DNA from: Paenibacillus planticolens
GTDB taxonomy: Bacteria > Bacillota > Bacilli > Paenibacillales > NBRC-103111
Length of the DNA: 64,000 bases
NCBI RefSeq assembly: GCF_013141725.1
Contig: NZ_WHNZ01000061.1
Coordinates: forward strand, 186,001-250,000
Reading direction: 5' to 3'
Shown: positions 27,186 through 36,001 of the stretch, in pieces
Position numbering within the stretch: the stretch's first letter is position 1
How the letters are laid out: every line of letters starts with the position of its first letter
Translations under genes and position numbers: made by a program
The notes under the pieces: model-generated
The model's input: the letters and a program-made list of their open reading frames with translations, nothing else
Told to the model about the DNA's origin: nothing
The model's database searches: none

Positions 27186-29981
27186 TTATCGGAAGCTTGC
27201 TTTCGATGATGGGCGATAAGCAGTCGGACGCGCCCCTTTCGTACGCTTCGGCGACAGCACGCTGCCCAGACCCATGAGAAAGGTCGGGATACCGGCCGCG
27301 ATCAGAACGAGAATCCACTCCTTCCAGCCGAGAGGAACGGTTTTGAAAATAGGTTGAAGAGCTTCCACATACATAACGGCCAGCATCAGCACGAGCGAGG
27401 AAAGCACAGCAAGCACAAGGTAACGGTTTTGCAGCGGATTGCGGTGAAAAATCGAACGCGAGCTGCGGCAATCGAACACGTGGATCAGTTGAGCCATTAC
27501 CAGCGTAGCGAATGCGACGCTTTGCGCTTTCAACAACGTGGCGGCATCCGATGGATCCGTCCGCAGCACGAGCCAGAAAGCCGCCAGCGTACAAACGCCG
27601 ATCAGGATCCCGCGGGAAATAATTTTCCAGCCGAGCCGTCTTGCGAAAATATTTTCCTTCGCCGAGCGCGGCTTATGCTGCATCAAATCTTTCTCTGCTT
27701 GGTCAACGCCAAGCGCCATAGCAGGAAGTCCGTCCGTCACCAGGTTCACCCACAGAATTTGAATCGGGACAAGCGGCAATGGCAGACCCGCCATCATCGC
27801 GATGAACATCGTCATAATCTCGCCTACGTTGGAGGCAAGCAAATACCGGATAAATTTGCGAATGTTTTCGTAAATCCCCCGCCCCTCTTCGATCGCTGCA
27901 ACGATCGTGGAGAAATTGTCGTCGCTGAGAATCAAAGAAGAAGCTTCTTTGGAAACATCCGTCCCCGTAATCCCCATGGCAATGCCGATATCCGCAGCTT
28001 TAATCGCCGGCGCATCGTTCACCCCGTCCCCCGTCATGGCGACAACATGTCCTTTGCGCTGCAAGGCTTTGACGATGCGCAGCTTATGCTCCGGGGATAC
28101 TCTCGCGTACACGTAAGTATCATTCACCTTGGCTTCGAGATCCTCGTCCGACATGGACGCAAGCTGCTGCCCGCTCAAGCTCACTCCATTGCCTTGAATC
28201 ATGCCGAGCTGTTTGGCAATCGCTTCTGCCGTCGTTTGATGGTCGCCGGTAATCATGACCGTTTTGATGCCCGCTTTGCGGCATTTGGAAATGGCTTCGC
28301 GCACTTCTTTGCGAGGCGGATCGATCATGCCGGTTAACCCGATGAAAATCAAACCATTTTCCACTGTTTCATAATCATCGTAGCGGTCCGTGCTTTTCAG
28401 CTCTTTATAGGCGATGCCGAGCACCCGAAGGGCCGATCTGGCCATGCCTTCATTGGCAGCCATTACTTTTTGCTTAAGCGTAGACGTAAACGGAATCACT
28501 TTGCCGTCCCACAGAATGTAGCTGCAATGCTGGAGCAGGACGTCGGGAGCTCCCTTCGTGCAGGCCATGCGCCCGCTATCCGAAGCGACGAGAACAGACA
28601 TCCGTTTGCGTTCAGAGTCAAAAGGAAATTCAGCGATCCGCTTGTACTTATCATGAAGCGATTCGTGTGTAATGCCGCTCTTCGCGCTCAAAACAACTAA
28701 CGCCCCTTCGGTTGGATCCCCCTTAATATTCCAAACGGAGACACTGCTCTCTTTGGCGTCCTTGCCTTTCTTCCGCTTCTGCTCCTGCTTTTCCTCATAT
28801 AATGTTGCATTGTTGCAAAGCACGGACACATGAAGCAGCCTGCTTAGAGAAGGGTTTTTGACCAAGTCGGCGTTGTGCCCGCCAATGTGAATATCTCCGA
28901 CCGGCGCATACCCGTCTCCCGTCACTTCCAGCACATCGCCGCTAATCCATAAGTGGGTGACTGTCATTTTGTTCTGTGTGAGCGTTCCTGTCTTATCGGA
29001 GCAAATGACCGAAGCGCATCCTAATGTTTCAACGGAAGGCAGCTTTCTGACAATCGCTTTGCGTTTGATCATCCGCTGGACGCCAAGCGCGAGGGCAATC
29101 GTCACAATGGCCGGCAGCCCTTCGGGGATCGCAGCGACCGCTAAGCTGACTCCTGCGAGGAACATCGCATAAGGCGGTTGTCCATGCATAATGCCTGCAA
29201 CGACGACGAGAACGGTCAGCGCGATGGCGACGATAATCAAAATCTTCCCAAGCTGCTCCAAACGGTGCTGAAGCGGCGTTTCCATCGATTCCGTGTTTTG
29301 AATCAAATCGGCAATTTTGCCCATTTCGGTGTTCATTCCGATTCGGACGACAACAGCTTTGGCTGTGCCTCGCGAAACCATCGTTCCCATGAAGCCCAAA
29401 TTTCGCTGATCCCCGAGCGGTACTTCCTCCTGCGGAATAGCTGTCGTTTGCTTGCCGACTGCGACAGACTCGCCTGTCAGCGCGGATTCCTCGATATAGA
29501 CCCCGTTCGTCTCAAGGAAACGTACGTCTGCCGGAATCCGGTCACCGCTTTCAACTAAAATAATATCGCCCGGCACCAGATCGCGAGCCGGTATTTGATG
29601 AACGGCCCCCTCTCTCCAGACATTGGCATTAGGAGCAGATAATTCTTTCAGTGCGCGCAGCGAACGCTCGGCGCGAAACTCTTGGGTAAAGCCGAGAATG
29701 GCGTTCATCACAATGATGACAACGATCGTAATGGCATCCAAATATTCGCCGAGCAAGCCGGATATCAGGGTCGCCCCCAATAAAACCAGCACCATGAAAT
29801 CTTTAAATTGATTCAAAAGCAGCGTAATCGGAGAGACGCGATTCCCTTCAGAGAGCTCATTGCGACCCGCTTCTCCCTGCCGCTTCCAAGCCTCTTCCCA
29901 GGGCAATCCTTGCTGCATGTCCACCTGCTGTAGCTGCAGGACTTCTTCCGATGTCAACTGGTACCACATTTTCTGACTCAT
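27186..29981 (-). CDS. yloB: Cation-transporting P-type ATPase, probably calcium (YloB-like)
   Basis: 931 aa P2A-type ATPase that probably exports calcium. N-terminal cation ATPase domain, actuator TGES (169-172), PEGLP in M4 (286-290), phosphorylation site DKTGTLT (329-335), the KGAPD nucleotide-binding motif, and TGDGVNDAPAIKAADIG in the P domain. Membrane helices lie at about 60-98, 245-300 and a C-terminal set. GGGAGGG precedes ATG 29981. It is divergent from rqcH, matching yloA/yloB adjacency. A Lys/Glu-rich insert (EEKQEQKRKKGKDAKESS) in the N domain is longer than I expect. Confidence 0.95.
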   Translation of the reverse strand: MSQKMWYQLTSEEVLQLQQVDMQQGLPWEEAWKRQGEAGRNELSEGNRVSPITLLLNQFKDFMVLVLLGATLISGLLGEYLDAITIVVIIVMNAILGFTQEFRAERSLRALKELSAPNANVWREGAVHQIPARDLVPGDIILVESGDRIPADVRFLETNGVYIEESALTGESVAVGKQTTAIPQEEVPLGDQRNLGFMGTMVSRGTAKAVVVRIGMNTEMGKIADLIQNTESMETPLQHRLEQLGKILIIVAIALTVLVVVAGIMHGQPPYAMFLAGVSLAVAAIPEGLPAIVTIALALGVQRMIKRKAIVRKLPSVETLGCASVICSDKTGTLTQNKMTVTHLWISGDVLEVTGDGYAPVGDIHIGGHNADLVKNPSLSRLLHVSVLCNNATLYEEKQEQKRKKGKDAKESSVSVWNIKGDPTEGALVVLSAKSGITHESLHDKYKRIAEFPFDSERKRMSVLVASDSGRMACTKGAPDVLLQHCSYILWDGKVIPFTSTLKQKVMAANEGMARSALRVLGIAYKELKSTDRYDDYETVENGLIFIGLTGMIDPPRKEVREAISKCRKAGIKTVMITGDHQTTAEAIAKQLGMIQGNGVSLSGQQLASMSDEDLEAKVNDTYVYARVSPEHKLRIVKALQRKGHVVAMTGDGVNDAPAIKAADIGIAMGITGTDVSKEASSLILSDDNFSTIVAAIEEGRGIYENIRKFIRYLLASNVGEIMTMFIAMMAGLPLPLVPIQILWVNLVTDGLPAMALGVDQAEKDLMQHKPRSAKENIFARRLGWKIISRGILIGVCTLAAFWLVLRTDPSDAATLLKAQSVAFATLVMAQLIHVFDCRSSRSIFHRNPLQNRYLVLAVLSSLVLMLAVMYVEALQPIFKTVPLGWKEWILVLIAAGIPTFLMGLGSVLSPKRTKGARPTAYRPSSKASFR

Positions 29982-30164
29982 TCGCCCTTCTCCCTCCCAC
30001 TTCCCACTTGATCTTGGCTCTCGCTCATACGTAAATGTATTCAGACAAGCCGGAAAATATCCCTGAAATCATCTTTCCCGGCGACTAATGCTTAAGTTTT
30101 TGTTAAAAGTATGGCATCATAGAGATTAGCAAAGTTTTCAACCTAGAATGGAGTTGTATGTATC

Positions 30165-31931
30165 ATGGCTTTAGACGGACTAGTCTTGCACGCGATTGTT
30201 CATGAATTACAAACGTGTGTAGGAGGCCGCATTAATAAAATTCACCAGCCCAGCGAGAATGACATCATCCTGCAAATCCGGGCGCAAGGGCAAAATGTAA
30301 AGCTTCTGCTTTCAGCGAATCCCACCTATCCCAGAGTCCAGCTCACGGAAGGAACGTCTTTGAATCCTCTGGATGCCCCTATGTTCTGCATGCTGCTTCG
30401 CAAACATTGCGAGAACGGGGTTATTGAAGCTGTGGAACAAATCGGCATGGAACGCGTCATCCGGTTGCAAATTCGACACCGTGATGAATTAGGCGATATG
30501 AGCACCAAACAAATCCTCGTGGAGATTATGGGCCGGCACAGCAATATCATTCTGCTGGATCCGGCGACAGACACGATTCTGGACGGCATTCACCACGTAA
30601 CCCCTGCCATCTCCTCCTATCGGATTGTGATGCCGGGGAGCAAATATGTCTCGCCGCCTGCGCAGAATAAGCAAAATCCGCTTGAAGCGGATGAGACAGC
30701 CTTCCGGCAAGCGATGGATCAGACGGTTGGAGAGGAAACTGCGAACTCGGATAAACCCGAACAGAGGCTAGTCGCTGCATTCAGCGGATTAAGTCCTCTG
30801 ATTGCCAAGGAGATCGTGTATCGCAGCCGCCAAGGCGGGGAAAGCGGGCAAGAGGTTGACTTGGGGGCTCTGTGGCAAGCCTTTGACAGCGTCATGACGG
30901 CTGCGCGCGAGCATCGCGACGAACCCGTCATTATCGAGCAGCAAAGCACCGACAAATTGTTCTTTGCCATGACGCCGCTCACTCATATTGACGGCGAGTC
31001 CACGACATACATGGCGCCAAGCGCTTGCATAGAGGCATTTTACGGGGACAAAGCAGAGAGAGATACGGTCAAGCAGCGCGTGGCGGATTTGCTCCGTTTT
31101 TTGCATAATGAATCCAATAAAAATGTAAAAAAACTGGAGAAACTGCAGGAAACCGTCGATGATTCCAAAGATGCCGATAAATATCGGATTCTGGGCGAGC
31201 TGCTGACTGCCTCCTTGCATGCCATTAAAAAGGGAGATCGGGAGATTGAAACGGTCAACTACTATGATGAAGATCAAGCTCTGATCCGAATTCCTTTGGA
31301 CCCGCTGCTGAGCCCGTCGGAAAATGCGCAGCGCTATTTTAAAAAGTACACAAAAATGAAAAACAGTACGGCCATCGTCGAGGAGCAGATTGAACAAACC
31401 CACCAAGAGATTACGTACTTGAACTCCCTGCTGCAGCAGCTAAGCGTAGCTTCGTTAAGCGATATTGAGGAAATCCGCGACGAGCTTATGGAACAGGGCT
31501 ATATCCGCGACCGCAACAAAAAACAGCGTAAAATGAAGAAGAAAAAGGATAAACCCGCTCTGGCCTGCTATATGTCCAGCGAACAAATTCCGATCTATGT
31601 CGGCAAGAACAATACACAGAACGAATTTTTAACGAACCGGCTCGCCGCTTCTTCTGATACTTGGCTGCATACGAAAGATATTCCAGGCTCTCACGTCGTG
31701 ATCCGGGGCGACAGCTATTCCGAGACTACGCTGCGGGAAGCTGCGCAGCTAGCCGCTTATTTCAGTCAAGCGAAGCACTCCAGCCAAGTCCCTGTCGACT
31801 ACACAACGATCAAACACGTTCATAAGCCGAATGGCTCCAAACCCGGATTCGTCATCTATGTCAATCAGAAAACGCTGTTTGTAACACCGGACGAACATGA
31901 AATCAAGCAGATGAAAGTAACGATTAAATAA
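30165..31931 (+). CDS. rqcH: Ribosome quality control protein RqcH (NFACT family, YloA)
   Basis: 588 aa. NFACT-N domain (MALDGLVLHAIVHELQTCVGGRINKIHQ), helix-hairpin-helix middle, a coiled coil (about 385-445) and the NFACT-R domain with ASSDTWLHTKDIPGSHVVIRG and VYVNQKTLFV-like strands. RqcH binds stalled 50S-peptidyl-tRNA and adds C-terminal Ala tails that mark nascent chains for decay. Older annotation calls it a fibronectin-binding protein. It is monocistronic, divergent from yloB, and followed by a strong terminator. Confidence 0.96.
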   Translation: MALDGLVLHAIVHELQTCVGGRINKIHQPSENDIILQIRAQGQNVKLLLSANPTYPRVQLTEGTSLNPLDAPMFCMLLRKHCENGVIEAVEQIGMERVIRLQIRHRDELGDMSTKQILVEIMGRHSNIILLDPATDTILDGIHHVTPAISSYRIVMPGSKYVSPPAQNKQNPLEADETAFRQAMDQTVGEETANSDKPEQRLVAAFSGLSPLIAKEIVYRSRQGGESGQEVDLGALWQAFDSVMTAAREHRDEPVIIEQQSTDKLFFAMTPLTHIDGESTTYMAPSACIEAFYGDKAERDTVKQRVADLLRFLHNESNKNVKKLEKLQETVDDSKDADKYRILGELLTASLHAIKKGDREIETVNYYDEDQALIRIPLDPLLSPSENAQRYFKKYTKMKNSTAIVEEQIEQTHQEITYLNSLLQQLSVASLSDIEEIRDELMEQGYIRDRNKKQRKMKKKKDKPALACYMSSEQIPIYVGKNNTQNEFLTNRLAASSDTWLHTKDIPGSHVVIRGDSYSETTLREAAQLAAYFSQAKHSSQVPVDYTTIKHVHKPNGSKPGFVIYVNQKTLFVTPDEHEIKQMKVTIK

Positions 31932-31934
31932 AAA

Positions 31935-31982
31935 GAGGCTGTCCCCAGTTTAGTAGATTCTACTTGGGGGACAGCCTTTTGT
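31935..31982 (+). terminator. Intrinsic terminator of rqcH
   Basis: GGCTGTCCCC...GGGGGACAGCC, a long near-perfect stem followed by TTTTG. Its GCTGTCCCC arm resembles arms of hairpins after other genes in this window (for example near 27160 and 58765). Confidence 0.9.
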
Positions 31983-32007
31983 TTTAGTTATACTTCTGTG
32001 GGCAAAA

Positions 32008-32200
32008 TAAGGGAAAATTCCCTTTAATTTGAGTGCAGAAGGTTATCATATCCAATTAACTGGAAAAACCCCCTCTATTAGCGCTGATCTCGTAAGAATC
32101 TGCTAAATCCAGTCAAATTAACGGGAGGTTTTCCTTCTATACTCCCTGCGAGGTCCTTTTTCGAGCCATTTAGAGGAGATTTTCCAGTTATTCCAGTTAG
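32008..32200. repeat. Four-unit intergenic repeat element, copy R2
   Basis: Units at 32011-32022 (GGGAAAATTCCC), 32054-32080, 32114-32139 and 32168-32192, centres about 51, 60 and 53 nt apart. Unit 2 has core GGAAAAACCCCC and units 3 and 4 are reversed (GGGAGGTTTTCC). The whole copy aligns in reverse complement with 58545-58743; unit 3 shares 26 identical bases with 58599-58624. It fills the convergent rqcH/galU gap (31932-32240). No ORF is credible. Confidence 0.75.
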
Positions 32201-32240
32201 CTTCCTTCACTTATGGAATATCCTCTTTTTAGGGCCGCAG

Positions 32241-33122
32241 CTATTCCGATTCCAATTTCCGAATCAGAGATAAAAGGTATGATTTCACTTGCTTCTGCAA
32301 ATCCGGACGCTGCAGGGCAAGCTCGATGGTAGCTTCGATGTACCCCATCTTATCGCCAACGTCGTAGCGGTTCGCTTGCATCAAATAAGCGGCCATCTGC
32401 TGCTCTTTATTGAGCACCCGGAGGGCGTCCGTCAACTGAATTTCCCCGCCGCGGCCAGGCTCCTGACGCTCCAGAATCCCGAATATTTCCGGCATGATAA
32501 TATAGCGGCCAATCACCGCCAAGTTCGAAGGCGCTTGGTCGCGGTCAGGCTTCTCCACCAAATCATCAATTAAGCGGTAGCTGCCGCCGCTCGTTGATGG
32601 GGAGACGATCCCATACTTGCTCACATCTTCCCAAGGCACTTCTTGTACAGCGATAACGGACGATTCGGTCTGTTCGTAAATGTCCATCATTTGCTTGAGT
32701 CCCGGCGGCGAAGACTGGAGAATGTCATCGCCGAGCAGAACCGCGAAGGGCTCATCGCCAATAAATTTGCGCGCGCACAAGATAGCATGTCCGAGCCCCA
32801 GGGGCTGCTTTTGCCGGATATAATGGACATCGGCCAGGTTGGAGACGGACTGCACAATGTTCAGCAATTGTGTGCTGCCTTTTTCCTCCAGCATCATTTC
32901 CAGCTCAAAAGATTTGTCAAAATGATCCTCAATAGCACGCTTGTTGCGGCCTGTTACGATAATGATATCCTCGATCCCGGATTCAATCGCTTCTTCCACG
33001 ATATATTGAATAGCGGGCTTATCTACGATCGGCAGCATTTCTTTCGGCTGAGCTTTGGTAGCCGGCAGGAATCGCGTCCCTAAACCGGCTGCAGGAATAA
33101 TGGCTTTGCGAATCTTCTTCAA
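32241..33122 (-). CDS. galU: UTP-glucose-1-phosphate uridylyltransferase
   Basis: 293 aa; makes UDP-glucose for teichoic acid glucosylation, glycolipids and exopolysaccharide. IPAAGLGTRFLPATKAQPKEM (9-29) is the nucleotide-binding motif, followed by LLGDDIL and EKPDRDQAPS. The start is TTG at 33122, eight bases after AAGGAG, overlapping the PHP gene stop as TTGA. GalU, GtaB and YngB are close paralogues, so the exact Bacillus orthologue is not settled. Confidence 0.95.
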   Translation of the reverse strand: MKKIRKAIIPAAGLGTRFLPATKAQPKEMLPIVDKPAIQYIVEEAIESGIEDIIIVTGRNKRAIEDHFDKSFELEMMLEEKGSTQLLNIVQSVSNLADVHYIRQKQPLGLGHAILCARKFIGDEPFAVLLGDDILQSSPPGLKQMMDIYEQTESSVIAVQEVPWEDVSKYGIVSPSTSGGSYRLIDDLVEKPDRDQAPSNLAVIGRYIIMPEIFGILERQEPGRGGEIQLTDALRVLNKEQQMAAYLMQANRYDVGDKMGYIEATIELALQRPDLQKQVKSYLLSLIRKLESE

Positions 33123-33976
33123 GGGCGCTGCTCCTTCTCTTTTTGTAGGTTTCGCAACACGTCGATCCCTATTCGCTTCGAACCGATAGGCGCATGAAAC
33201 ACAACGCCGCCCCGTTCGCCATGGAAATCGGAACCTGCCGTGATGAGAAGTCCTGTACGCTGAGCAAGTACAAGATATTTGGCCTCGTCTTCCGGCGTGT
33301 GGTCGGAATGATACACCTCAATACCGTCCAGTCCCTGCAATGTAATCGCCTCTACGAGCGCATCGTCATGGTAAATGCCGGGATGAGCGAGCACGGCCTT
33401 TCCGCCTGCCTCATGAATCCACTGAATGGCCGTTTCCGGCGTGATGCGCGGCGGATTAGCGTAGGCGGCAGCTCCCGTGCCCAAATACTTGTCAAATGCC
33501 TCGCTGATCGACGAAACATAACCTTTATTAAGAAGTACGGCCGCAATATGAGGTCTTCCGACGGTATCGCCTTTACGTTTAACGTTCGCCACTTCCTTGA
33601 GAACGTCGTCCATCGTAATTTCCATGCCGAGCTGCTGCAAACGTTCAATGATCATGTCATTACGAATATTTCGAGTGTCGCGCAAAGAGGCCAATCTCTG
33701 AAGAAACAGCTCGTCATCAATTTGTATATAGTAACCGAGCACATGGATATCCTGCCCGCCTTGGACCGTTGAAATCTCGACCCCAGGCACGACTTCAATC
33801 CCCAGTTTGAGACCTTCCTCAAGCGCCTCGGCCACCCCTGAAACGGTATCATGATCGGTGATGGCAATTGCCCCCAGCCCTGCGTCGCAGGCCATTTGAA
33901 CGTTAGCAGCAGGCCGCTGCGTTCCATCTGAAGCTGTCGTATGCGTGTGCAAGTCCGCTTCCCGTTTTTCTGTCAT
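33119..33976 (-). CDS. PHP-domain phosphoesterase
   Basis: 285 aa with the four PHP metal motifs: DLHTHTTASDGT (8-19), AITDHDT, GVEIS and HPGIY, and a late GSDFHGE. This pattern fits the TrpH/YciV group, which in E. coli removes phosphate from 3',5'-nucleoside bisphosphates and trims RNA 5' ends. It could also act on histidinol phosphate, but the sequence lacks typical HisK features. GGGGGAG precedes ATG 33976. It is between a LysR gene and galU, probably one operon. Confidence 0.88.
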   Translation of the reverse strand: MTEKREADLHTHTTASDGTQRPAANVQMACDAGLGAIAITDHDTVSGVAEALEEGLKLGIEVVPGVEISTVQGGQDIHVLGYYIQIDDELFLQRLASLRDTRNIRNDMIIERLQQLGMEITMDDVLKEVANVKRKGDTVGRPHIAAVLLNKGYVSSISEAFDKYLGTGAAAYANPPRITPETAIQWIHEAGGKAVLAHPGIYHDDALVEAITLQGLDGIEVYHSDHTPEDEAKYLVLAQRTGLLITAGSDFHGERGGVVFHAPIGSKRIGIDVLRNLQKEKEQRP

Positions 33977-34013
33977 TTCTGCTCCCCCTTGTTTTCACCG
34001 GAAATCATACTTT

Positions 34014-34925
34014 TTAAAGGAAACGGCTCAAATCTTCTTGCCGCAAAAAGGTCATAAAGCTTACAGCGGATATAGGAAGCAGCGTAGAATTCAAATAAAT
34101 CGCATAGAAGCTGCGTTCGAATCTAATGTTCTCAATCGCCTTCACTTTAAACAAACCTAACGTCACTTCATGCTTAACGGAAGACTGCGACAGGATGGAT
34201 ATGCCCAGCCCGGCTTCAACGGCCGATTTGATGGCCCCTGTGCTGCCAAGCTCCATGACAATCTTCATCGAGGAACAATCCATGTTGCAGCGGGCAAACT
34301 CCTCTTCCATCACTCTTCTTGTCCCGGAACCTTGCTCACGGAGAACGAACGGATATTTCAGCACCTCTTCGAGCGTAACGACGTCCATGTCCGCAAGCGG
34401 ATGATCGGCAGGCACGATAAGCATAAGTTCATCGCTCAGAATAGCTTCCGTATGAACATCCGGATGATGAATCGGCGCCTCAACCAGCCCGAAGTTTAGC
34501 TGATGCCCCAGCACTTCATCGAGGATCTGCGTCGTGTTCATCACCTTCATGGAAACCGAAATGTTCGGGTAATCCTTGCTGAAAGGACCCAGCAGACGGG
34601 GCAATATATATTCGCCCATCGTTAAGCTTGCGCCCAGCTGCAGCCGCCCTTCAATCATTTTGGTAAATTTGGACATCGCAACGTCCGTTTCGCGGATAAG
34701 CTCAATGCTGTTCTTAGCAAACGGCATCAATGCCCGTCCCGCTTCGGAAAGCTCAATCTTCTTCGTACTGCGGTGAAACAGCTTCACGCCGAAATAATCC
34801 TCAAGGGATTGAACCTGCATCGTTACGGCAGGCTGTGTCATATGCAGAGCTCCGGCTGCATGAGAGAAACTGCCTTTCTCCGCAACGGTATAAAAAATAT
34901 GGAGTTGATGAAAATTAAGTGCCAT
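34014..34925 (-). CDS. LysR-family transcriptional regulator
   Basis: 303 aa from ATG 34925 (MALNFHQLHIFYTVAEKGSF); the 18 extra codons to 34979 have no ribosome binding site. The winged helix is at 1-60 with AAGALHMTQPAVTMQVQSLE; the effector domain (about 90-300) has LGASLTMGEYILPRLL and EQGSGTRRVMEEE. Similar proteins in this group are often called CysL/YeiE-like or selenium-metabolism-associated, but the target and ligand cannot be read here. It precedes the PHP gene by 37 bases. Confidence 0.92.
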   Translation of the reverse strand: MALNFHQLHIFYTVAEKGSFSHAAGALHMTQPAVTMQVQSLEDYFGVKLFHRSTKKIELSEAGRALMPFAKNSIELIRETDVAMSKFTKMIEGRLQLGASLTMGEYILPRLLGPFSKDYPNISVSMKVMNTTQILDEVLGHQLNFGLVEAPIHHPDVHTEAILSDELMLIVPADHPLADMDVVTLEEVLKYPFVLREQGSGTRRVMEEEFARCNMDCSSMKIVMELGSTGAIKSAVEAGLGISILSQSSVKHEVTLGLFKVKAIENIRFERSFYAIYLNSTLLPISAVSFMTFLRQEDLSRFL

Positions 34926-34987
34926 GAAAACCCGCCTCTCTTTGCTACCATTATATGAAATTGAACGCAGACAGTCCATTCAGGGCA

Positions 34988-35022
34988 TAAAAAAGAGCAT
35001 GCCGCGATCGACACACTCTTTA
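34988..35022 (-). terminator. Probable terminator of the 145-aa unknown gene
   Basis: Minus strand AAAGAGTGTG / GCATGCTCTTT imperfect stem followed by a T-run, 18 bases after the stop at 35040. Confidence 0.65.
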
Positions 35023-35039
35023 CCTAGCCCATTATTCGA

Positions 35040-35477
35040 TTAACGACGCTTACGGCTGTTCTTGATCAACGTCATGCGACGCGAGTGTCTAAGCCAAGAA
35101 TAATATGATTTCAAATCGCGGAGTTCCATCGTTTCGGACATTCGCCCGAGGAAGGTGACGATGATCATCTTGTGCAGCGGGTTGCCGACCAGATCCGTTT
35201 CATGCTCCAATTGAGAAAACTCGGCAACGACAACAAGGTCGTCATCAATCAGATAAACGTCTTCTTCATTGCGATAATACGAGACGACGCTATCATTTTT
35301 AAGCTTTTCCCATAGAAAAGCACAGATTTCCTCGAGTGAATTGTTTTCGCTGGAAACACGATCAGTCCATCTCAGCTTGGCATGATTCGTGATCACGACA
35401 TCCGCCACTTTCTTATCGCCCAGCTGTACGAAGAATGGTTCATAAGTACTCCATCTCCCCATTACCTTGTCTTTCAT
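35040..35477 (-). CDS. Conserved-looking protein of unknown function
   Basis: 145 aa from ATG 35477, eight bases after AAAGGGG; a GTG at 35483 is too close to that site. Soluble, with a mixed alpha/beta pattern: ADVVITNHAKLRWTDRVSS, then AFLWEKLKNDSVVSYYRNEEDVYLIDDDLVVVAEF, then a hydrophobic KMIIVTFLGR strand and a very basic end (RHSRRMTLIKNSRKRR). The basic tail suggests nucleic acid or ribosome contact, but that is inference. It has its own terminator. I do not recognise the family. Confidence 0.75.
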   Translation of the reverse strand: MKDKVMGRWSTYEPFFVQLGDKKVADVVITNHAKLRWTDRVSSENNSLEEICAFLWEKLKNDSVVSYYRNEEDVYLIDDDLVVVAEFSQLEHETDLVGNPLHKMIIVTFLGRMSETMELRDLKSYYSWLRHSRRMTLIKNSRKRR

Positions 35478-35647
35478 GATCACAACCCCTTTCCTACTAA
35501 AATGAGACCGTGTACCTATTCCCTAACTGTATGTAAGTTATACTTTACTTGATTATAACTTTTTTTCCCATGGAAGAATATATAAAATTATTAATAAATA
35601 TTTGTGAAATCATGAAAAAATGCTTATTATCTAAAAATTCAAAAAAA

Positions 35648-35673
35648 TAAAAAAAGCTTCTTTCGAAGCTTTC
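35648..35673 (-). terminator. Intrinsic terminator of ylbG
   Basis: AAAGCTTC / GAAGCTTT stem with a four-base loop, T-run on the minus strand, 17 bases after the ylbG stop. Confidence 0.88.
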
Positions 35674-35689
35674 GTTTTGCACTGCAGCC

Positions 35690-35953
35690 TCAAAGGGTGT
35701 AAAATCTAGTTTTGTCCGGCACATCACTACTGTATTCGGTTTTGATTTCGTTGCGGTAAGACTTCTCGACTTTTTTGACGTAGGGCAGCTTGAGTAAGCT
35801 TCGAGTCGTCTCCTCTACTTTGCTTGCATGTATATAAAGAACTGCATAATTCATTTTCTTGGATATGTAATGAAGTGATCCGAACCGTTCCAAGTTTCTG
35901 GCGGCTTTGATATCGTTGACCCAAATGATCAACCCGCTACGCTCAATCATCAT
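35690..35953 (-). CDS. ylbG: YlbG family protein (DUF2129)
   Basis: 87 aa; LIIWVNDIKAARNLERFGSLHYISKKMNYAVLYI and LLKLPYVKKVEKSYRNEIKTEY match the YlbG pattern, including the YISK and LPYVKKVE..YR motifs. The fold looks ferredoxin-like. The function is unknown; in B. subtilis it lies next to ylbF. AGAGGT stands seven bases before ATG 35953. Here the asparaginase gene separates it from ylbF. Confidence 0.93.
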   Translation of the reverse strand: MMIERSGLIIWVNDIKAARNLERFGSLHYISKKMNYAVLYIHASKVEETTRSLLKLPYVKKVEKSYRNEIKTEYSSDVPDKTRFYTL

Positions 35954-36001
35954 GATTGCTACCTCTTTTCAATAATACTAGTTATGGAGTGATATCTCTA
36001 C

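Noticed and set aside
32241..32999. Prophage or IS origin for the repeat-flanked regions
   Set aside because: No transposase, integrase, terminal inverted repeats with target duplications, or phage genes are seen next to any of the four intergenic elements.
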